64,000 bases of DNA, taken from Frigoriglobus tundricola. GTDB lineage: Bacteria > Planctomycetota > Planctomycetia > Gemmatales > Gemmataceae. Below the pieces are notes generated by a model. That model did not search any database and was not told where the DNA came from. It saw only the letters and a list, made by a program, of their open reading frames with translations. A program made the position numbers and the translations under genes. The stretch spans positions 806,001 to 870,000 of the forward strand of contig NZ_CP053452.2 of NCBI RefSeq assembly GCF_013128195.2, read 5' to 3'. How positions within the stretch are numbered: the first letter of the stretch is position 1; the number at the start of each line of letters is the position of its first letter. Positions 15,435 to 23,013 of the stretch are shown in pieces.

Positions 15435-16019
15435 TTAGCCCTCCTTGCGGACTAAGCCCAGCCCGTGAAGGGTGGGGACGTACCACCCGACTAGCCCTTT
15501 CTCTCTCGTGAACTGCGCCCAGGCTTGATGCACCCGTGTATCCGTTAAGTCGTCTACCATCATTATTCCGCCATCCTCGATATGGGGCCAAACTAAATTC
15601 ATGTCGTGATATGCGCCTGGGGTGGTGTGATCTCCGTCAACCGAGAACAAGTCAAAGCACACGTTGCCGAGCGTGTCTAGCTTTTGCGTGTCCTGGTTGT
15701 GGAACGTGAACGGTATCTTCGGGAACAGTGGGGCCAGATGCTTACGGCAATAGTCGTTGCTGCCGGGTTGGTACGTCTCGAAGTCATAGCCGACGACGAA
15801 ATTAACATCGCTCCACCCTTCGAGGAGTGCTTTCAGCGAATAACCCCACCGACAGCCGATTTCGCCTATCGAACGGGGCCGTATGGCTTCGGCAATGGGC
15901 GGATACCAGTGATAAATTTGGTTGCTGCAAACGAACCACTGGTTAGCGTCAACCGGGTTTAAGAGCGAACCGATTATTTCTTTGTCGGTGGTGAACAGTT
16001 TTGATTTAACCTTTTCCAT
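15435..16019 (-). CDS. Class I SAM-dependent methyltransferase
   Basis: 194 residues. IGEIGCRWGYS (51-61) is the glycine-rich SAM-binding motif I, VGYDFE the acidic motif II, and DLFSVDGDHTTPGAYHDM with GGIMMVDDL match the Methyltransf_24 type (class I methyltransferases often found near glycosyltransferases). The substrate is probably a sugar or small molecule, not DNA. First gene of a two-gene minus-strand unit with the EDD glycosyltransferase; the MT-A70 gene diverges 21 bases away. Confidence 0.75.
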   Translation of the reverse strand: MEKVKSKLFTTDKEIIGSLLNPVDANQWFVCSNQIYHWYPPIAEAIRPRSIGEIGCRWGYSLKALLEGWSDVNFVVGYDFETYQPGSNDYCRKHLAPLFPKIPFTFHNQDTQKLDTLGNVCFDLFSVDGDHTTPGAYHDMNLVWPHIEDGGIMMVDDLTDTRVHQAWAQFTREKGLVGWYVPTLHGLGLVRKEG

Positions 16020-16040
16020 ATAAGTACACTAGCTAGGGAG

Positions 16041-16592
16041 ATGAGTAAGTTATTTAGTACCATTCTGCTTGATCCGCCCTGGCCCGAAACGAAGATCGGC
16101 AAGTTTGACGAAACCCGCCATAAGCGGGCCGACGAACCGCCTTACTCCACTCTCAGCATTGAGGACATAGCCGCTTTACCGATTGGCGACTTAGCCGATA
16201 CCAGTTGCAATATCTGGCTTTGGACAACAAGCCGAAGTTTGCCGGATGGGTTCGACTTGTTGAGGCGCTGGGGCTTCAAGTACCTCAATACCGTTACCTG
16301 GGTGAAGCCTTCCGGCTTCGGGGCATGGTGGGTAAATCGCACTCAGATTATGTTAATGGGCTATCGTGGCAAACTCGTGATGAACGAGAAGTACCGGCCG
16401 AACGTCCTCTTTGCGCCAAGCAGAAGGCACAGCCAGAAGCCAGAGAACAGTTACGAGCTAATCGAGCGTGTTAGCCCCGGCCCATACTTGGAAGTGTTCG
16501 CCAGAACTCAGCGTTCGCCAGAGTGGGTTGCGATTGGTAATGAAATTGATGGGAAGGATATTCGGGAAAGTATTGCGGGGTTTCTCAACTAG
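16041..16592 (+). CDS. MT-A70 family N6-adenine methyltransferase
   Basis: 183 residues. DPPW at 11-14 is the catalytic motif of the MT-A70 family. LSIEDIAALPIGDLAD, WLWTTSRSLPDGFDLLRRWG and TVTWVKP are the characteristic following blocks, and SPGPYLEVFAR holds the C-terminal part. It is full length for phage members (about 180-200). It would methylate adenine in DNA, protecting the element from restriction or marking its DNA. No cognate endonuclease gene was seen next to it. The epimerase frame starts 4 bases after its stop. Confidence 0.9.
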   Translation: MSKLFSTILLDPPWPETKIGKFDETRHKRADEPPYSTLSIEDIAALPIGDLADTSCNIWLWTTSRSLPDGFDLLRRWGFKYLNTVTWVKPSGFGAWWVNRTQIMLMGYRGKLVMNEKYRPNVLFAPSRRHSQKPENSYELIERVSPGPYLEVFARTQRSPEWVAIGNEIDGKDIRESIAGFLN

Positions 16593-16595
16593 CAC

Positions 16596-16709
16596 ATGGC
16601 AAAGATTCTCTTAACTGGCGCTTCCGGCTTCATCGGAGGCCATTTGGCAAAAGTGCTTGATTGCGACTGTGCGCCCGATCCGTATTGGGAAGCATCGTTC
16701 ACCGAATAA
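16596..16709 (+). pseudogene. N-terminal fragment of an NAD-dependent epimerase, cut by an in-frame TAA
   Basis: From the ATG at 16596 the frame gives MAKILLTGASGFIGGHLAK, with the G-x-x-G-x-x-G NAD-binding motif of extended short-chain dehydrogenases. It ends after 37 codons at TAA (16707-16709). The next codon, GTG at 16710, continues the same protein in the same frame, so one gene has been split by a single stop codon. Confidence 0.8.
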
Positions 16710-17495
16710 GTGAAGACAGAGCAGAACAACGGCAATTACAAGACGGTTGACACTTGCTTTGTGCCCAAAGACTACGAAACCCTCATTCACCTTGCCGCTA
16801 TCACCGATCCGCAAACCGCAAACGAAGCCGACGTGTTCCGGGTGAACTACGCCGAAGCTGTCGAGTTCTTCGAGCGGGCGCTAGTGGCGGGTGTGAAACG
16901 CATCGTGTGGGCGAGTTCCGCCAGCGTGTACGGGGATGGGCCAGCACCACAAACGGAAGGGCAGACGGTGCGGCCTCTCACGGCCTACGCTGAATCGAAA
17001 GCCCTACTCGAAGTGTCGGCCGCTCGCCTCTCGGCAAAGTACGGGGTTCCCATGATCGGCCTCCGCTTCTCCAACGTCTACGGCCCCGGCGAAGCCCACA
17101 AGGGCAAGAGTGCCAGTGTCGTTTACCAGCTTGTGCGGCAAATGAGGAACGGCGAGCGCCCCAGGCTGTTCTGGCACGGCGAGCAAAGCCGGGATTGGGT
17201 GAGCGTTCACGATGTCTGCCGAGCTATCACGCTGGCGACGGAGAGAGGCGGTAGCGGCGTTTACAACGTCGGGAGCGGGGTAGCCACTTGCTTCAACAAC
17301 GTGGTTGCCACAATCAACGAGCAGGGCAGGCTGGACTTAACGCCCGATTACATCCCGAACCCGTTTAAGGGCTATCAGAGCTATACAAAACTTGACTTAA
17401 CCCGTTCCGGCGCTCATCTGGGGTACGTTCCCCAGGTTGACTTGGTAAACGGGATTCGAGAACTCTTAACCTCAGAGGAAATAAATGGAAAATAA
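16710..17495 (+). CDS. NAD-dependent epimerase/dehydratase, body of the split gene
   Basis: 261 residues if translation restarts at the GTG at 16710. Family blocks are LIHLAAITDP, RIVWASSASVYGDG (catalytic Ser region), the YAESK catalytic Tyr-x-x-x-Lys, LRFSNVYGPG, RDWVSVHDVCRAI and GVYNVGSG. These identify a nucleotide-sugar epimerase or dehydratase of the UDP-glucose 4-epimerase type. Without the first 37 residues the NAD-binding glycine loop is missing, so this product alone should be inactive. It sits with methyltransferase and glycosyltransferase genes, fitting sugar modification. Confidence 0.8.
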   Translation: MKTEQNNGNYKTVDTCFVPKDYETLIHLAAITDPQTANEADVFRVNYAEAVEFFERALVAGVKRIVWASSASVYGDGPAPQTEGQTVRPLTAYAESKALLEVSAARLSAKYGVPMIGLRFSNVYGPGEAHKGKSASVVYQLVRQMRNGERPRLFWHGEQSRDWVSVHDVCRAITLATERGGSGVYNVGSGVATCFNNVVATINEQGRLDLTPDYIPNPFKGYQSYTKLDLTRSGAHLGYVPQVDLVNGIRELLTSEEINGK

Positions 17496-17670
17496 CTACT
17501 GGCTGAACAAGGCCGAAGAAAAGGACATGCTACGGGCACGGATGGCGGCGAAGTTAATCACCGTCATCGTGCGAGATACGATTCTAGCCGACGTGTCTAG
17601 CATCATAGATAAGGCGATTGAAAACGAACCGGCCAGGGCTAAATATCCGCATGAGCCAATACGATCCTGA
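17485..17670 (+). CDS. 61-residue hypothetical protein
   Basis: ATG at 17485, overlapping the end of the epimerase by 11 bases, with AGAGGAA just upstream. It is helical (KDMLRARMAAKLITVIVRDT) and charged, without a recognised domain. The next gene begins within its end (17651), so it is part of a compact overlapping phage-like gene string. Confidence 0.55.
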   Translation: MENNYWLNKAEEKDMLRARMAAKLITVIVRDTILADVSSIIDKAIENEPARAKYPHEPIRS

Positions 17671-18166
17671 TTACCCGAACAGTGCGGCGAACCCGTTTTA
17701 TCATATCGTCGTCGGTGGCGGGAGTGGTGGGGGTGGTAGCGGGATACTCGAAGCCACGGGGGTTAATGCCGAGCAAGCCCCTGTAGGTAACTTGCAAGTT
17801 TCGCAAGTTATCACCGACTTAGTAGGTAAGCTAATCACGCTGCCGTATTGCAATCCCGAAGCGATGGTGAGCGGTACGGGCAGCGCAACGAACACGGCCA
17901 ACACATCGGTTATTGCGGCCCAGGGTTCTGGCGTCCGCATTTACGTTACGAGCATTGTGATTACGAACACGTCGGCTACAAACACCTTCGTTAACATCCT
18001 CGACGGGACTACAACGAAGCTGGTTTACCCCGCTGCCGCTGGTGGCGGTGCCGTGCATACTCTCGCCGTGCCGTTGCGGTTGAGTGCGAATAGTGCCCTT
18101 CAGTTCTCGGCGGGTAACTCGGCATCAACGGTGTACGTTTCCGCAATCGGCTACACGGGACGATAA
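17651..18166 (+). CDS. Phage-type structural (tail fibre or capsid-associated) protein
   Basis: 171 residues from the ATG at 17651. A Gly/Ser linker (VVGGGSGGGGSG) follows a short Asn/Pro/Tyr-rich N-terminus. The C-terminal 100 residues form a beta-sandwich-like run: YVTSIVITNTSATNTFVNI, then TTTKLVYPAAAGGG, LRLSANSALQFSAG and STVYVSAIGYTG. This pattern is typical of small phage virion or decoration proteins. It is one of the better signs that the element is phage-derived. Confidence 0.65.
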   Translation: MSQYDPDYPNSAANPFYHIVVGGGSGGGGSGILEATGVNAEQAPVGNLQVSQVITDLVGKLITLPYCNPEAMVSGTGSATNTANTSVIAAQGSGVRIYVTSIVITNTSATNTFVNILDGTTTKLVYPAAAGGGAVHTLAVPLRLSANSALQFSAGNSASTVYVSAIGYTGR

Positions 18167-18169
18167 TCA

Positions 18170-18556
18170 ATGTACTTGACGAAAGAAGCGTTGCGGGGGT
18201 TGGTTGAAGAGTGCCAGAGGGAACGCACGATTACGCCCTCGATGTTTGCCGCCTTCGTCAAGATTGCAAAGTATGTCTATACCACACTGAATGTTCCGTA
18301 CTTAATCGACTTAGACGATTTCATTCAGGAGGCGTGTATGCGGCTGATGAAGTGGCTTTACAAAATTCGGCCAGAAGATAACGTGTTCTCGTACTTAACG
18401 GAGTTGTGTCGGCTTGCGGGTTGTGAAATGCGTGAACGGGCATTCGCTCACGAGCGGATGATAGATCGCTACATTCTTCGTGTCAAAGAGGCCATGCCGG
18501 GTAGGATACAGCGGGAAATAAATATTGAGTCAAAGGATAAATGCCAGATTTACTAA
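18170..18556 (+). CDS. Sigma-70 region-2-like protein, phage type
   Basis: 128 residues, starting 4 bases after the preceding stop. YLIDLDDFIQEACMRLMKWL followed by VFSYLTELCRLAGCEMRERA resembles the region 2 helices of sigma factors (D-L-x-Q/D-E in region 2.1-2.2 and W/F-x-x-x-x-x-R-x-x in 2.4). No region 4 is visible, as in phage late sigma factors of the T4 gp55 kind. It could redirect host RNA polymerase to late genes, which is inference. The next gene starts inside its 3' end. Confidence 0.6.
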   Translation: MYLTKEALRGLVEECQRERTITPSMFAAFVKIAKYVYTTLNVPYLIDLDDFIQEACMRLMKWLYKIRPEDNVFSYLTELCRLAGCEMRERAFAHERMIDRYILRVKEAMPGRIQREINIESKDKCQIY

Positions 18557-19335
18557 CGCTACTAGGTGCGAGTGGGCAAGCGGCCTCCAGTTCCGGCACC
18601 GGAACCGGCACGGCCTCGGCTGACTCTACCGCTTCCGGCGTTGCTAAGTCGCTCAGTGCTTCGAGTGGCACGGCTTCGGCAGACTCAACGGCGAGCGGTG
18701 CCACCAGTGCGGTTAGCGTCTCAACTGGCACGGCTTCGGTCTTGTCTACGGCCTCTGCTGTGGGGATGGTGTTACTGACTTCAACCGGAACCGCTTCGGC
18801 TTCCGCTTCGGCCGCTGGCGACGGGAGAGGGTTACTTTCCGCAGTGGGTACGGTCTCGGCCGGTGCGACGGCTTCGGCTGTCGGTTCAACGAGTTCAACC
18901 AGTTCGGGCACGGGCACGGCTTCGGCCAGTGCTACCGTTTCTGGTGTCGGTTCATCGACGTTCACTTTCCCGGCGCAGACGGCGGTTAGCGTCTCGCTCG
19001 GAACGGCGTCAGGATCGGCTATAGCCAGTGGAACGGGGAATTCGGTGCTGGCCTCGATTGGAACGGCGTCAGGATCGGCTACGGCTTCGGGCGTCAGCAG
19101 TTCGCTTATTGTGTCTGTTGGTACTGCTACAGCAGATTCTACGGCCTCTGCGGGCGCTCTCTCGCCCGTTGCCAATGTTCGGTTAAGTAACTCGAAGCTG
19201 CGTGTTGTAAGCCAAGACACGATTGCCCTCTCGCCGATCTTGAACAAGGGTACTGTGAACTTCTTTTGCGGACGGCACAAAACGCACTGGTGCCGTTCGT
19301 GCGCCTTCCACGGGGGAACGGAACACGGGATGTAG
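18541..19335 (+). CDS. Ser/Ala/Thr/Gly repeat protein with a Cys/His tail
   Basis: 264 residues; the ATG at 18541 follows AAGGATAA and overlaps the sigma-like gene by 16 bases. About 200 residues are degenerate repeats of roughly 11 or 22 residues (GTASADSTASG and relatives), ending with VANVRLSNSKLRVVSQ. The last 30 residues (FFCGRHKTHWCRSCAFHGG) carry a Cys/His cluster that could bind zinc. The repeats suggest a beta-structured surface or fibre protein, as in phage tails. A late shift of frame could explain the odd tail; neither is proven. Confidence 0.6.
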   Translation: MPDLLTLLGASGQAASSSGTGTGTASADSTASGVAKSLSASSGTASADSTASGATSAVSVSTGTASVLSTASAVGMVLLTSTGTASASASAAGDGRGLLSAVGTVSAGATASAVGSTSSTSSGTGTASASATVSGVGSSTFTFPAQTAVSVSLGTASGSAIASGTGNSVLASIGTASGSATASGVSSSLIVSVGTATADSTASAGALSPVANVRLSNSKLRVVSQDTIALSPILNKGTVNFFCGRHKTHWCRSCAFHGGTEHGM

Positions 19336-19402
19336 GCGTGAACTTCGCACCGGGAGCAACACCGTTGCGGTTCGTCGCACTCGCCCTCGCTCACTTGCTT
19401 GC

Positions 19403-19771
19403 TTACCCGTTTTGTGCCAGGAGGATTTGCACGGCCTCCACGAGTTTGCCAAGTTCTGCCTTCTCCCCGTCCGACAGCTTCCGCCGTTTCGCAACAAGCT
19501 CGTATTGCTTGTAAGTGTTCAGAACGTCCTCCACCTTTTCGGGAACCGGCCACTTCGGAAGGGCTTCGCCGAAGTCGTCAGCCAGTTCGGACGGAACACG
19601 AGCGTCCTTCAGGGGGGCGACAAACCCACCTTTCGCCAGCTTCTTCACCCCGCTCACAATCGCTTCTGCATTCCCGGCAGCGAGTAAGCTCCCGATGAAC
19701 TCATGCGCCCGAATGAGGACTTCGGTAGCGTACTTCGCAGGGTACTCATCGGGCTTGTCGGTATCCGCCAT
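19403..19771 (-). CDS. Hypothetical helical protein
   Basis: 122 residues, starting MADTDKPDEYPAKYATEVLI, largely helical and charged, without signal or membrane segments. No recognised family. It faces the phage-like gene string (convergent with the 18541 gene) and is the last gene before the repeat-rich right end of the element. A gene on the right edge next to a tRNA could be an accessory cargo gene. Confidence 0.6.
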   Translation of the reverse strand: MADTDKPDEYPAKYATEVLIRAHEFIGSLLAAGNAEAIVSGVKKLAKGGFVAPLKDARVPSELADDFGEALPKWPVPEKVEDVLNTYKQYELVAKRRKLSDGEKAELGKLVEAVQILLAQNG

Positions 19772-19991
19772 TATCCTCGCTCCGTTCGTGTTTGAGTCAG
19801 AGTGAGCAAACCCGCCGTTGCGATTCTACGAAGCGGCCCGCTCGCCGGAACGTGGCGGAAGCACTCCCGGCCGAATTGTGTCCCGGCCCGCTCGCCCGTT
19901 GGACACAATTCCCCCGGCCGCAATACGAGAAGGCCGAATATCCCCCGTGAATATTCCCGGCCGATATTCCGTACTTTCGAGGCGTTCCTGG

Positions 19992-20043
19992 GAATTGTGT
20001 CCCGATAGTGTCCAAAACGGGCGGTTTCTTTGGACACAATCGG
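19992..20043. repeat. GGACACAAT-type repeats at the right end of the element
   Basis: 19992-20021 matches the reverse complement of 11284-11314 (28 of 30). TTTGGACACAATCGG at 20029-20043 is a further half-site in the opposite orientation. The 230 bases to the left (19772-19991) hold no gene but many short palindromic words (GGCCG, GAATATTC, GGACACAATTC), giving a region that could be an attachment, origin or regulatory site. Confidence 0.65.
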
Positions 20044-20067
20044 CCCCGGAACTACCCCTGGGAAATG

Positions 20068-20098
20068 AAGAAACCCCAAGGATTCCTTGGGGTTTCTT
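20068..20098 (-). terminator. Terminator of the tRNA-Gln gene
   Basis: A 14-bp perfect stem with a 3-base loop, 6 bases beyond the tRNA 3' end on the minus strand; the stem ends in TTTCTT. It also marks the element-host boundary region. Confidence 0.75.
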
Positions 20099-20103
20099 CT
20101 GAG

Positions 20104-20174
20104 TTGGGGATCTAGGATTCGAACCTAGACTAAGTGAGTCAGAGTCACTCGTGCTACCGTTACACCAATCCCCA
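20104..20174 (-). tRNA. tRNA-Gln (anticodon CUG)
   Basis: The minus strand folds as a full cloverleaf. The acceptor stem pairs TGGGGAT with ATCCCCA, the D-arm is GGTGTAACGGTAGCAC, the anticodon arm AGTGA-CTCTGAC-TCACT has CTG at positions 34-36, and the T-arm is CTAGGTTCGAATCCTAG. The discriminator base is A, and CCA is not encoded. A U1-A72 pair at the top of the acceptor is typical for bacterial tRNA-Gln. It marks the right limit of the low-GC element and is a plausible former integration target, although no second copy of its 3' end was found near position 380. Confidence 0.95.
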
Positions 20175-20441
20175 ACAAAACCATGTCGGAACTGCGGTTC
20201 GGCCGCTCCGTTGGTAGCATAAGAGTAATGTATCGCGGGCCGTTCCGGTTGTCTAGCTCTCCAGCACACCCCGGCGGCACCGCGGAACCCGCCGCACGGG
20301 TCAGAGTTGCTCGTTGCCTGGGAAAGCTAGTACGCGGCTCAAAAGCCCGCGTGGGCTCGATCCCCGAGCGACCCGCCGATCCGGAGCGGCGGGTTCGACA
20401 GCGGCCCCGGACCCACCGTCCTTCTCATCATCGGAACTGCC

Positions 20442-22958
20442 ATGAGTTGGCCGCTGTCGCACGAGTTCAACGAGGCGGTTCAGCACCCCCGAACGGCGTT
20501 CGCCGACCCCGACCTGCAATCGACGGAGGCAGTGGTCGGGGCGACCGGCCTTCCCCTGCCGCGGTCGGGCAACTTCGCGGACGTCTACCAGATGCGCGGG
20601 GCCGACAAGCGCGACTGGGCGGTCAAATGCTTCACCCGCCCGGTCGTCGGCCTGGCCGAGCGGTACGCCCGGGTGAGCGAAGCCCTCGCAGCGGCCAACT
20701 TCCCGTTCACGGTCGGGTTCCGGTTTCTGGCCGAAGGGATCCGGGTCGGGGGGCAGTGGCGCCCGGTGGTCACGATGGAGTGGGTCGAGGGCCTGCTCCT
20801 CAATCAGGTGGTGCGGGAGAACGCCGCGCGCCCGGCGGTTCTGGCCGCGCTCGGGCTGATGTGGGTGAAACTGTGCAAGCGGCTGCGGGAGACCGGGGTC
20901 GCCCACGCCGACCTCCAGCACGGGAACGTGCTCCTGGTGCCGGGATCGCGGCCGGGGGCATACGGGCTGAAGTTGATCGATTACGACGGCATGTACGTTC
21001 CGGCGCTGGCCAATACGCCGTCGGGGGAGGCCGGGCACCCGTCGTTCCAGCACCCGGCGCGGACCGCGACGCGGGCGTATTCGCCGGACGTGGACCGGTT
21101 CCCGCACCTGGTCATCCTAACGGCGCTTCAGGGGCTGGTAACCGGCGGATCGGCACTGTGGGAGCGGCACGACAACGGCGACAACCTGCTGTTCACCGAG
21201 GCCGACTTCCGCGCGCCGCACGAGTCGAAGCTGTTACGCGAACTGTGGCTCACGGGCGATCCGGCCGTGCAGTCGCTGGTGGGGCGCCTGGCGATCGCGT
21301 GTGGGAAGCCGATGCCCCAGACCCCGTGGGTGGACGAACTCGCTCCCGAAGGCAAGCCCGCTCCTCTCGACAACGACACCTATCGGGCGGCGGCGGCGGC
21401 GCTGGGTCTGGCCAGGCCCGTTCCGATCCCACTGCCGCCCGAGCCGACGGCCCCGCCGCTTGAACTCCCGGATCACTTCGAAAACCTCGAAGTCGCGCCG
21501 GCGCCATCTCCTGAGAAGCCCCCCGTACCGCCTAGCGGGTCGGGTCCGCTGGTGCAAGCGGCCAAATCGAGCCCCAAAATGAAGGGGCTCAGTAAATCGG
21601 GATCCGGCGAGAAGCCGGTCCCGGCCGCCGTGCGGCGTGCCGAGCCCGAGCGGACCCCACGGACCCGAACAGATGAGTCCGAGCGCGGGCGAAACATTGC
21701 CGGATGGCAAATCGTCGTGGCGGCGGGCGTGATGCTGGTGGCCATCGCGGGCGCGGTCCTGGCCCTCCGAAACAAGCCGGTGGAAACGGCGGAGCGCAAA
21801 CCGGACGAGGAACCGGTGAACGCGCAAACGCCGACGCCCCCGCCTGTTCCGACAGCGCCAAAGGAGCAAGCCACCCGACCACCGGACCCCAAACCGAAAG
21901 AACCCGACCGCACCGGCCCGAAGGTGAAAACGCCGGACCCGCCGCCGAAACCCAAGGACGTTCCGCCCCCGCCGGTTGTCCCGGAACCGGCCGTTCTCAA
22001 GCCGCGGTGGACGGCGACCGCCGGGACCGATGGCGCCCGAGCGGCACTCTGTGCCGACGCACATACGGTCATGGTCGGCAGCGCGCGGTCCACGCTCATC
22101 ACCCTCGACCTCGCGACCGGTACGAAGCGTCCGCAGTCCGCCTGGTACGGCCTGACGGGGGGGGACAACTTCTGCACGCTGGACGACGGGCGGGTCGCGC
22201 GCTGCACACCGGACGAAACCGAACTGCCGACCTGGGAGGTGAAGACCTGGAAGACGACCGAGAAGATCCGCGTTCCGGCCATCCCGGCGGGGAGCGGCAC
22301 GGCCAAACACGCGATGGCCCGGCCGTCGCCGGACGGCCGATTCCTTCTGGTCGCACGGACCGCTTCTGCGCCGGGGGTGTCTCCGCCTGTCCCCCTTCGA
22401 GTGTTCGATACCCGCTCCGAGAAAGCGGTCGTCGAGACCGACTGGACGTGCGGCTCGGCGCACTACACGGCGGACTCGCTCCGGGTACTCGTCGCGGAAC
22501 ACGGTGGCAAGTTCCGCTGGTTCCAGCTCCCGGCCGGTGAACCGGACGGCGACTGGAACTACGGTCCACCGCCGGCGGGGCGCGCCCACGCGGTGACGAG
22601 CGTCAACGCGAACGGGCGGGTCATCGGTTACAACGGCCCGGCGAAGTTCGACGCGGATTCGGGACCGTGTTTCATCGACGGCAAATCTGGCACCGTGCTT
22701 CACCGCTTTGGGCCGCCGTACAGCAGTCGCTCCCCGGTCGTTCTTTCGGCCGACGGGCGCGCCGCGGCCGTTCTGAAGGAGCCCGTTGGCGCCGAGGTGA
22801 CGATCGATGTGGTCGGCGTGCCGAAAGGAGAAGTGATCGCACGGGCCACGGTGCCGACGAGTGGTGGGAGCCCCACCATTTTCCTGACGGGCGACTCCCG
22901 CGTGCTGTTGGCCCACGACCCGAAAACCGGAACGCTGTGGCGGTTCGATCTGCCGTAA
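20442..22958 (+). CDS. Atypical protein kinase-like membrane protein with C-terminal propeller
   Basis: 838 residues. Residues 30-280 are kinase-like, with Lys62 (DWAVKCF), HADLQHGN with Asp157 in place of the usual HRD, and LIDYDGMY with Asp180 as a DFG variant. The glycine loop is reduced to RSGNFADVY. A Pro-rich linker follows, then one membrane helix at about 423-443 (VVAAGVMLVAIAGAVLAL) and a second Pro/Lys-rich linker. The last 300 residues look like WD40/YVTN repeats (LDLATG, VFDTRSEK, FIDGKSGTVLHRF). The kinase would be cytoplasmic and the propeller probably outside. It faces convergent genes on the minus strand. Confidence 0.8.
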   Translation: MSWPLSHEFNEAVQHPRTAFADPDLQSTEAVVGATGLPLPRSGNFADVYQMRGADKRDWAVKCFTRPVVGLAERYARVSEALAAANFPFTVGFRFLAEGIRVGGQWRPVVTMEWVEGLLLNQVVRENAARPAVLAALGLMWVKLCKRLRETGVAHADLQHGNVLLVPGSRPGAYGLKLIDYDGMYVPALANTPSGEAGHPSFQHPARTATRAYSPDVDRFPHLVILTALQGLVTGGSALWERHDNGDNLLFTEADFRAPHESKLLRELWLTGDPAVQSLVGRLAIACGKPMPQTPWVDELAPEGKPAPLDNDTYRAAAAALGLARPVPIPLPPEPTAPPLELPDHFENLEVAPAPSPEKPPVPPSGSGPLVQAAKSSPKMKGLSKSGSGEKPVPAAVRRAEPERTPRTRTDESERGRNIAGWQIVVAAGVMLVAIAGAVLALRNKPVETAERKPDEEPVNAQTPTPPPVPTAPKEQATRPPDPKPKEPDRTGPKVKTPDPPPKPKDVPPPPVVPEPAVLKPRWTATAGTDGARAALCADAHTVMVGSARSTLITLDLATGTKRPQSAWYGLTGGDNFCTLDDGRVARCTPDETELPTWEVKTWKTTEKIRVPAIPAGSGTAKHAMARPSPDGRFLLVARTASAPGVSPPVPLRVFDTRSEKAVVETDWTCGSAHYTADSLRVLVAEHGGKFRWFQLPAGEPDGDWNYGPPPAGRAHAVTSVNANGRVIGYNGPAKFDADSGPCFIDGKSGTVLHRFGPPYSSRSPVVLSADGRAAAVLKEPVGAEVTIDVVGVPKGEVIARATVPTSGGSPTIFLTGDSRVLLAHDPKTGTLWRFDLP

Positions 22959-23013
22959 GCGGCGAGCGTGGGCGAGTGCGGCGGCTGCCGGTCCCAGGCA
23001 AGAACGATCGGGG

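Noticed and set aside
18483-19553. 356-residue minus-strand frame opposite the Ser/Ala repeat gene
   Set aside because: It is the mirror of a repetitive coding sequence, without a ribosome site or known domain.
20306-20372. A second tRNA-like fold just right of tRNA-Gln
   Set aside because: The acceptor stem pairs over 7 bp with one G-T, but the anticodon and T arms do not form properly and the total is only 67 bases. It may be a remnant; a covariance-model search would decide.
20183-21463. Long frames overlapping the 20442 kinase
   Set aside because: High-GC shadow frames rich in Arg/Gly/Pro. The kinase frame has recognisable motifs.
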